Source of the DNA: Gamarada debralockiae
Lineage: Eukaryota; Ascomycota; Leotiomycetes; Helotiales; Hyphodiscaceae
Direction of reading: 5' to 3'
DNA length: 64,000 nt
NCBI GenBank assembly: GCA_002803225.1
Contig: NXFV01000913.1
Location: forward strand, 52,535-116,534
Shown here one piece after another: positions 56,071-64,000 of the stretch (its first letter is position 1; each line of letters starts with the position of its first letter). Below the pieces are notes generated by a model. It was given only the letters and a program-made list of their open reading frames with translations. It ran no database searches and had not been told where the DNA came from. A program made the position numbers and the translations under genes.

Positions 56071-59000
56071 ATGACGGCCAAATCAAGCAGTGGCCCCCAG
56101 AGTTTCGAGAATCATAGAGACTACTGGTCTGTCCCAATTCAACAAATGCAACTACAACAGCCTGGGCAAGACATCAAGCTACCTCCCCCCGAAACGAAAC
56201 CATCATGGCGCTCCTTGTTTGCCTTCACGGCTCAGCGGCACGCTGGACCTATAGCCAGTGCTGTGGTGGCATCCATTTTCGCAGGTTTAATCAGACCCAT
56301 CTCTGCGATAATCTTTGGAAGGATCTTCAATGCTTTGACGGACTATGGTGCTGGCACTGTGGATGCGAAAGAGATGTTACATGAAGTTTCAATGTGGTGC
56401 ATAGGATTGACCGTACTGGGTGCAGCAACATGGATCGTCGAGGGCACCTTCTTTTCACTGTGGTTAGTCTTCGGGGAGCTTCAAGCAAAGAGCGTCCGAC
56501 TGCAGATATTCTTAGGCATGCTGGATAAGAATATGGAGTGGTACGATCTTCGCGAGGATGGGATCGCGTCGTTGTTGAGCAGAATAGAAGCGTGAGTATT
56601 CTAGGACTAAAACAAGCTCAATCGCTGATTTGTTCGCAGGCAGATTAGGGAACTGCAATTGGCTGTCTCTCAGCCCTTGGGATTTCTTGCCTTGGAAACT
56701 TCCGCAATATTAGCTTCCATTGGCACGGCGCTGTTTTTCTCCTGGAAGTTGGCTCTCGTTATCTTTGCAACATTCCCCATCGCCGCCGGCATCTTATCTC
56801 TCGCATCTAAGGGAGTTGGACCAGCAATTGAACGGCAAAAGCGAGAGCTCTCCAGAGCGTCGAAATACACAAGCACGGCAGTCACTTCAATCAATACTGT
56901 GAAGGCTTTCAATGGAGAAGACCAGGAGGTCTGGCAATACTTCTTGACGGCCAAGGCGATTACAAGGTATTACATGATACAAGCAAGATGCAACGCTCTT
57001 CAGTTTGGTATAATCAAATTCTCGGCCCTAATATTGTATGTGTCCGGCTTCTGGTTTGGTCTTTGCTTGGTGATGCACGGTTTGACAGTGGGCCATGTTC
57101 TTACCACGTTCGTTTCATGTGGATATGCGATGCAAGCGGTTGAAATGGTTCTCCCGCAGTTCTTAGTTATAGCTAAAGGTATATCTGCTGGAGAGACATT
57201 GAAGTCAATCATGGCTGAGATGCAAGATGGGCGAAATACGAAAAACAAGGATGGGGAGCTGAGACCAAAAACCTCTCCTGCTGACATCGAAGTCAACGAT
57301 GTAAGTACACGCTTGCCACCGAAGGTCATCTGCTAACCATTCCTAGATTTCGTTTGCATACCCATCGAATCCAAAGCAAAATGTGTTGGATAATGCTACA
57401 TTCTTCTTTCCCGCTGGAGAGACGACGTTTTTGGTTGGCAAGAGCGGATCGGGAAAAAGCACACTCGGCAATCTCCTCTTGAAATACTACGAGCCTCATT
57501 CTGGAGAAATTCTCATCGATAGCCAACCAATCCAAACCTTGAACACTGACTGGGTTCGTCAAAACGTAATGTTAGTCCAACAGCAAAGCGTCCTGTTTAA
57601 TGAGACAATACTCCAAAATATTGCATTCGGCACTCGGAAGGATACGACAAGAGATGGCATCCGTCAGGCAGCGAGAAGTGCATGCTTGGAGCAGACTATC
57701 GACGAAATGCCCAAAGGATTCGATACACTTATTGGTTCGAAGAACAGAGCGTTGAGTGGTGGACAAAGCCAGAGGGTCGCAATCGCTAGGGCTCGACTTC
57801 GAGATGCTCCGATTCTTATCCTGGATGAGCCCACAAGTGCGTTGGACCAGACGAGCAGGATGGAAGTCATGAACAGAATACGCGACTGGCGACAAGGAAA
57901 GACTACAATCATCATCACTCACGACGTCTCGCAGATTCTTGACAACGACTATGTATATATTCTACAGAACGCAAAAGTTGTTCAAGAGGGTTATCGCAAG
58001 AACCTGGCCGAGAGAATTCATGGCACATTCGCCCAATTTCTTCGGGGTGCTGCAGAAGATATTTCGTCCTCCTCCCAGCTAGCGACAGGCACGGATCCTC
58101 GTTCGACGGTCTTCTCCTATGCCATCGAGTCACCGCCTCAAGAAGACACTCCACTTTTTGGCCAGAGTTCAGGCATATTTCCCCCACACGACACGCCATC
58201 ACACGGAGGCAAGTCTCTGTACCCTCCAGCGACTCGATTATCGTTGGCTGCGGGCATGGTCGGTATGGCACAAGTAAACGCCTTGCGAGAAGACGCCCAT
58301 TGGTCAAGCCATGTTATTCCAGATTCTCCAGTGAAAAGCAAGCCTCAAAGACTTTCCATTGCATTAATGGCGTTCATGTCACCCAGAACCTCCCCACAAG
58401 TACCATCCCCAGCATTTCAATCGCCGATACACAAAGATCGCCTTCAAGGGACTCCAAATTTAGAGAATCACTCCAATTCGATTCAACGGCCACCTCTTCC
58501 GACTATTGAGGAGCCTACCAAAGAGCTGGAGGATTATATTAAGGCCAATTCTACAGGAGAAAGGCACCACAAAATTGGGCCCCAAGATCCTCTCAACCAA
58601 AACCCTGCATCGTTAGCTACGATCTTCCGAAGTATCTTGCCTGCACTTGCTTGGAAAGAAAGAGTATTTCTTGTGCTTGGGTTACTTGCTTCCGTTGTAG
58701 TTGGAGCAGCTACTCCAGTCTTTTCGTGGGTCTTTTCACAACTGCTCCAAACGTTCTACATCAGCGAGAATCAAACAGAATTAGCTCGTAAATGGGCACT
58801 CTGCATGCTCGCGGTTGCAGTGATTGACGGAAGCGCATGGTACTGTTCACATTACTTACTGGAACACAGCGGACAAGCCTGGATCAACTCCCTGCGCGTT
58901 GAATCCTTAAGACGCATTCTAGCTCAACCGATGTCATGGTTTGACCAAGAGCGAAATTCTCCTAGCCGGTTGACGGAATGCCTGGATCGTGATGCGGAAG

Positions 59001-60505
59001 AGATGCGCAACTTGCTGGGCCGCTTTGTTGGACAGGTAATCACGATTCTAACTATGCTGGTCATTGCAATTCTGTGGGCCTTCGTTGTAGATTGGAAACT
59101 CACGCTTGTTGCTCTTGCCTCCGCTCCTGTCATGTATGCGGTCACTCGACTTTTTCACTGGTCTAGTGCGAAATGGGAAGCCAAAAGCGACCAAGCATGC
59201 GAAGTCACTAGCAGCATCTTCTCGGACACCTTCTCCAATATACGTGTTGTGCGAGCTCTTACCTTGGAAAGCTACTTCGACCAAAAGCACGCAAAGGCAA
59301 TCGCTGAGGGATACAGGATTGGGAAAACTCGTGCAGCAGTCTCTGGATGCATGTTTGGGCTCACCGACTCTCTGATATATTACATCGTGGCACTCGCCTA
59401 CTATTACGGTGCGCGCCTTATCTCCTCTGGTGAAGCAACGGTTCCTAGAATCTTCATAGTCGCCAATCTCCTCCTCCTTGGCACCGGCAACGCCATCGGA
59501 ATGTTTGCAATGATACCGCAGCTCAGTTCCTCGCGCACAATCGCAACGCAGGTGGTGCGCCTAGCCAACCTTCCACTCAACGACTCTCACGAATCGAAAG
59601 GCACGAAACGCCTCGCTAATCCCTTCCCCGTTAAATTCAACAATCTCTCCTTCACATACCCATCCAGACCGCACTCGAAAACCCTCGACTCCATCTCCTT
59701 CACTATCGAACCAGGCTCCAGCACAGCAATAGTCGGACCCTCAGGCAGCGGCAAATCAACCATCGCATCCCTTCTCTTCGGCCTCTACCCACCGGATCCT
59801 TTGCCAGGCCTCTTCTCCTCTCCAACACTGACCTTTGCGGGCAACTCCATTCTCGACTGCAACATCCACAACATCCGGTCCCACATGTCGGTCGTACCAC
59901 AGACACCTCTCCTCTTCCCCTCCACGGTCTTCGCAAACATAGCCTACGGCCTCCCTGAGACTTCGCCCTTCAACAACTACATCGCTGTTGAACACGCCGC
60001 CATTGATGCCGGGATACACGGCTTCATCTCCTCTCTGGGGAACGGCTACAACACCTTCATTGGAGAAGGAGGCATGGGCCTCAGCGGCGGCCAAGCGCAA
60101 CGTATCGCCATCGCCAGAGCACTTGTCCGCAGACCAAAGGTTTTGATACTAGACGAGGCAACTAGCGCTTTAGACGTCGAGAGCGCCGAAGGCATTAGAG
60201 ACACAGTCAAGAGATTGAGAGGCAAGGCCGGAATGGCGGTTGTGATTATCAGTCATAATGTGGATATGATGCGTATTGCGGATACAGTAATCATGATTGA
60301 GGATGGGAAAGTAGTGGAGAGAGGTGGGTTTGAGGAGTTGAGGGCGAGAGGGGGTGCATTTGAGAGTCTTATTACGGGGAAGGTGGGACGGCCGGTTGTT
60401 AGGGTTGAGGCGGAGGTGGTCACGGGATTGGGCGTGGAGAAGAGGTTCATGACACCTGTTGGGCCGAGATCGAAGATGGAGCGGCCGATAAAGAACAGTT
60501 CGTGA
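56071..60505 (+). CDS. ABC transporter, ABCB full-length, Ste6 (a-factor exporter)-like
   Basis: ATP-driven exporter of TMD-NBD-TMD-NBD order, 1446 aa. Exons: 56071-56591, 56640-57300, 57347-60505. NBD1: Walker A GKSGSGKST near residue 425, LSGGQSQRV near 530, ILILDEPTSALD near 550. NBD2: Walker A GPSGSGKST near 1190, LSGGQAQR near 1306, VLILDEATSALD near 1327. Both NBDs have the catalytic Glu, so two active sites are expected. The linker of about 200 residues between halves is Ser/Pro-rich. This, together with the sequence flavour (WDEWYDLREDGIASLLSRIE-like ICL1 and the weak match of the lead-in), resembles the fungal Ste6 group, which exports lipid-modified a-type pheromone. A general multidrug exporter is the alternative. 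The start at 56071 is the first in-frame ATG. Confidence 0.93.
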
Positions 60506-60759
60506 TTTTAATTTCGAGCAAGTTTGCTTTTCGGTTCTGAATGCATATAGACGTACACTAAATTTCAGTTCGTTCTCCGCGATTTTTTGACGGAAATCTG
60601 TCTCGCACTTCAAATCCCCCACAGCCTACCTGTAGTCTTCTCACTCATCCCGTCTCGCAACTTCCTCTCTCTTCGCCTTTACAGCCTCGCTTTAGGTGGC
60701 AAGCTATCAAAACTCCTAACCTACTTTTCAAAATTCCATAGTCAGTATCCTATTTTCTT

Positions 60760-62316
60760 AAAGGGTTCGTGATCACTCACAGTGGCAGTCATACGAGCAA
60801 TCGCCTTTGTCGTCTGAATCCAACACCCCACATTTAGATTCTTCACATTAATATCGTACGCCACGCCCGCCTGGCGACCAAACATCTCCGCCTCCTCAAC
60901 GGTCTTGATCCTTCAGCTCCAGTGGCAATTCCTCCAGCTGCTACGCCAGCGGCGAGGAAAGGCCCGTAGTTAGACCGTCCGTCGATTTCGATAGAGGTGT
61001 AGTTCAGCTCTGCTTGGGCGGATTCTAGGGGCCGCTCTCGCCATACGAGGATCCGTCGCCGTCATATATTTGGTACGCGAAGTTGGGGGAAGCCATCATG
61101 TCGAAGTCGAGGAAAAGGCGGATTTTATCGAGCCCGGATTGGGAGTGTGGGGACGTAGTATGTGGCTCCGAGCAGGCCTTCTTCGGCGGACCACCAGGAG
61201 AAGCGGACGGCGTTGTTGACGGTGATGTTTGTCAGTTGGATGGCAGTTTCAAGGATGGAGATTGTGCCAGAGCCGTTTTCATTTATGCCGGAATCTGGAC
61301 TTGTCAGTGCGTTTTGAGTTAGAAGAAGGTTGGGTTGGGGGGGGGGGGGGGAGGATATACCGGCTGCTACGGAGTCTGAGTGGCCGCCTATGTGGATTAC
61401 GTTGTCTTAGTCTCCGTCGATAGTTTAGGCAATGGCAGTGTATCTTCATAGCAATTAGTGCGTGTATTCTCAAGAAGGGAAGGCAAACATACGTGGTTTT
61501 AACAGACATCTCAGTAGACAAATCAGCAGTAACCTCAACTCCAGTCTCCGGCATCGAGCTTTTCAATCAACGCAAGCCCATCAGCTTGAGTTATACCTGC
61601 AGTAGGCATGTAAGGCCCTTCAGGAGTCGAAATCAGCTGAAGCGAGTAGCCATCCAAATTGCCTTCAACATTATTGTAAACTGCCCCAATTGCTCCTCTA
61701 GCACCTGCCAATACCACCTTGACAGCTGATTGGCATGTTCTACGAAACACCAATATGACTTTTCCTGTAAGATCTTCTGGGAAGTCGGCCTGATCTGCTT
61801 TCAGCTTCGTTATTCAGGCATCATGTAATCCCAGGGAGACTCACTGCATCACACCCAAGTTTAGGAATATGCACCAGCGGCCCCTTAGCCGCACCCTGAG
61901 GACTCAAATCTACAGCATAGACTTTAAGTGGTTCATCATTCACGCTCAGGTTAGCACTGATGCCGAGCGAAAGATCGAAAGGCTGGAGCTCCGTGGTATA
62001 ATAATCTGGAAACTCAAGGATCGTATCCTTGATCAAATTGATGGTGGCATTGTGGCCCGGTGTCCCGATGAGACGATTTATTTCCACAGTAGAATAGGTG
62101 AGCCCCTCTAGTATTTTGGCTTTGGCGAGGAGATTTGAGCGCAGGAGGACTCGGCGAGTTCGTTCTATAGCAGATATTAGGTTTCGAATGAGGGAGATTG
62201 GGAGGAGTGCTCACCGACTCTACCAAGGGCTTAGCTCCAGATATAGGATCATTTGTTGGAGCACTTGATCCCGTTCTGCGAGGACAAGTAACAGAAGGGA
62301 CTTTAGGAACTTTCAT
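60760..62316 (-). pseudogene. Broken M28 family aminopeptidase gene
   Basis: Relic of a secreted zinc aminopeptidase (fungal aminopeptidase Y / Lap2 type) with a PA domain. Readable order from 62316: KPLVES (about 62220); LLAKAKILEGLTYSTVEINR and IGTPGHNATINLIKDTI; PLKVYAVDLSPQGAAKGPLV; PA-type segment LTGKVILVFRRTCQSAVKVV and GARGAIGAVYNN; a frame slip between KLDAGDW and VEVTADLSTEM (near 61560); YTAIA-TAA-TIDGD-TAA-DNVIHIGGHSDS (zinc ligands His and Asp survive, with two in-frame stops); GINENGSGTISILETAIQL; RFSWWSAEEGLLGATYYVP (catalytic Glu survives); a frame slip in the next ten residues; DFDMMASPNFAYQIYDGDGS; then another slip before AELNYTSIEIDGRSNYGPFL. An intron carries a 15-G run. 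The N-terminus no longer looks like a signal peptide. At least three frameshifts and two stops. Confidence 0.85.
61337..61351. repeat. Homopolymer, 15 G
   Basis: Run of G inside what was an intron of the M28 relic. Such runs are prone to length error in sequencing or replication. Confidence 0.9.
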
Positions 62317-64000
62317 TTTGATGAAGATCACGTGGGAACAAGTTCAAGTGACTGCAAACAATAATCACAACGGAAAGACTGGATCTGACCTATTTATAAG
62401 AAATCACATCACTTGTTTACCCGGTTCGAGGAAGTCTTGTCATTCATTCTTTTGTGACCTTGTCACAGCTTAGAAGTCTAGGAATGTCAAGTCTTGGACG
62501 CTTGGAACATCAACGAGACAGCTAAAAAGCAGGTCAAATTGGGAAGAAAAGTCTGCATGACTTCCCGGAGACTACTATGAGAGGGGGATTCAATATCACT
62601 TTTCTGAGGTAGAAGGAGCCAAGCGACAAGTTGTTCAAATTGCTTGTCATTCTTGACGTCCGGATATCGCAGCACTTGGCCATCTTGGCGCGGACACTGT
62701 CAATCTCCAAAAAGTAGTGAAAAGGAAAACCCGTCCAAAAGCAACTTTAGTCTAAGAACTCTGGATTGCTCAGTCTCTGCGGTAGACAAACCCCAGGCAC
62801 CTTAAAGGGGCACTAGTCGCGTTGCTTCTGGGACGGGGCCTCTGAAAGCACATCTCGAGGCGGAGGTAGAAGGGGAGCATTTCGAGAGGTTCAACTAATA
62901 GCGCCATCTTGAATTCCTGTGCGGATAAATCATGAAAGAAAGATCAAACCTTTACTGCTGCGTGCTGATGAGAAATGAAAATAAAATGAAGAGAACTGGC
63001 CTGGCTGCAAGGCTGGGGAAGCTTGGACCATCGCCACAGGATCACGTTTCGAGTCCTCATCTCACCTCTTGACTGCTAAAAGAGTCGGCCAAGTCCGCAA
63101 ACCAGGCGCCAGGGTCAGCATCCTGCAGCGGAACAAACCTTTTAGATCGGGAAGAAAGTCCAAACGGAGTGCACTGGCACAAGCACGCTGGGCAGAGCGA
63201 GTACCTCCCCTTGACATCACCCTTCAATCACTAATAACAGTCCCACTGTCCCACAGCCATGGTATTCTCGCTCTGCACACCAGCCAGAATAGCAGCCTCG
63301 AGGAATGAAGTCTTCATACACAACTTTGCGGAAATACTCGACTATTGCATCGAGGGAAGGGACCATAAAGGACCGATTTGCAGCGGAAAGAGCATGCACC
63401 CTCCTGAGATAGGGGAGGAGAGCTGGAGTTGATGATCCCCGTCCTCGGCGTCGTAATACCGATAACATCGGCAAAGGGCCATGCCATATTAAGGATGTCT
63501 CGGTAATATTCCGATCGACAGGCTCCGCAAAACGTTATATTAATTAGCTTTTGACCCATATTCACTTGTAATTGTGAGAACTGAAATAGCGCGAATGTGG
63601 CGCTCTAGTGGGATCAGTTTCCGAGTCCCTATTCAGGCAAGCGCTAAATCTAGTGCTCGAGCGTCAGGGGCTCAGTGGTGCTGGTTACAGTACTGTCGTC
63701 GAACGGAAGATGCCCCCTGATCGACGTCTCCATGTGCCAAGTTAGGACGAGTTCATTGGTGGTCAAACAACCACCAAGAAAAATGAGTGGCTTCCTGCCT
63801 GTCTCGACAGCCATGACTAAGCAAGACCACCCACGTCCCCCCGCAGGGCCTTTGCTAAGATAAGCTTTAAAGCCAACCGAGAAACGCAAAGAAGTGCCGG
63901 GCACTCCGCCAAACCTACGTATTGCTAGGTCAATCCGGGGAAGTTTAGGTTCCATGCGTTACCTTATTTATTGAGATTATAGATTTATAACCCCCCCCCC
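62317..64000. other. No recognisable gene at right end
   Basis: Overlapping frames on both strands near 63070-63560 look weakly protein-like (minus strand: AWPFADVIGITTPRTGIINS), but I cannot assign them. The window ends in ten C. This may be ordinary sequence or the edge of an assembled piece. Confidence 0.4.

Noticed and set aside
63069..63565. Genes at the right end on both strands
   Set aside because: Frames on the two strands overlap and none shows recognisable motifs; simple chance ORFs are likely.
63991..64000. Telomere
   Set aside because: Ten C without any CCCTAA repeats is not a fungal telomere.
1..64000. tRNA, rRNA or CRISPR features
   Set aside because: I scanned for tRNA-like TTCGA loops and repeat-spacer patterns and found none I could support. 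A covariance-model search would be needed to exclude tRNAs.

Overview
This window is nuclear DNA from a filamentous ascomycete. Genes are spaced 0.3-2 kb apart, coding regions are cut by short introns (mostly 47-75 nt, GT-AG with CTAAC-like branch sites), and the families are typical of Pezizomycotina: two fungal Zn2Cys6 regulators, fungal ABC transporters, a DUF6604 relic, Met22/Hal2 and the Cac2 subunit of CAF-1. The gene set would fit a plant- or litter-associated fungus such as a Leotiomycete, but the sequence alone does not settle the lineage. I rebuilt the exon-intron structures by hand from splice signals and frame. In every multi-exon gene the exon lengths sum to a whole number of codons.

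Layout. 1-11 kb: CAF-1 subunit Cac2 (-) and a full-length ABCC/MRP-type transporter (+). 11.6-20.2 kb: a secreted GH79 beta-glucuronidase-like enzyme (-), a Zn2Cys6 regulator whose zinc cluster is split over micro-exons (+), and mitochondrial-type succinate-semialdehyde dehydrogenase (+). 22.6-34 kb: a second Zn2Cys6 regulator (-), a badly broken DUF6604 gene, a MITE with 77-bp inverted repeats and TA target duplication, an intact intracellular-type GH32 invertase, a broken GH13 alpha-glucosidase and a broken membrane-protein gene. 33.7-40 kb: two secreted glycosidase-type genes transcribed divergently from one 1-kb promoter, one an uncharacterised TIM-barrel-like protein and the other a GH29 alpha-L-fucosidase. 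41-50 kb: a dual-specificity phosphatase, a broken CorA-like gene, Met22/Hal2 nucleotidase, two transposase fragments and a secreted FAD-linked (BBE-type) oxidase with a GC-AG intron. 52-64 kb: a conserved hypothetical gene, a PBDC1/Chp1-type protein, a full-length Ste6-like ABCB exporter, a broken M28 aminopeptidase gene, and 1.7 kb with no recognisable gene.

How they may work together. The 22.6-31.8 kb block looks like the remains of a sugar-utilisation cluster: regulator, invertase and alpha-glucosidase, of which the regulator and invertase are intact. The 33.7-40 kb pair looks like a co-expressed wall- or glycan-degrading unit. The window also carries five protein-coding relics (DUF6604, GH13, a membrane protein, CorA-like, M28) plus transposon debris. 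It is therefore a mix of intact conserved genes and decaying accessory DNA. I found no clearly new system. The best leads are the decayed sugar cluster, the uncharacterised secreted glycosidase-like gene and the MITE.
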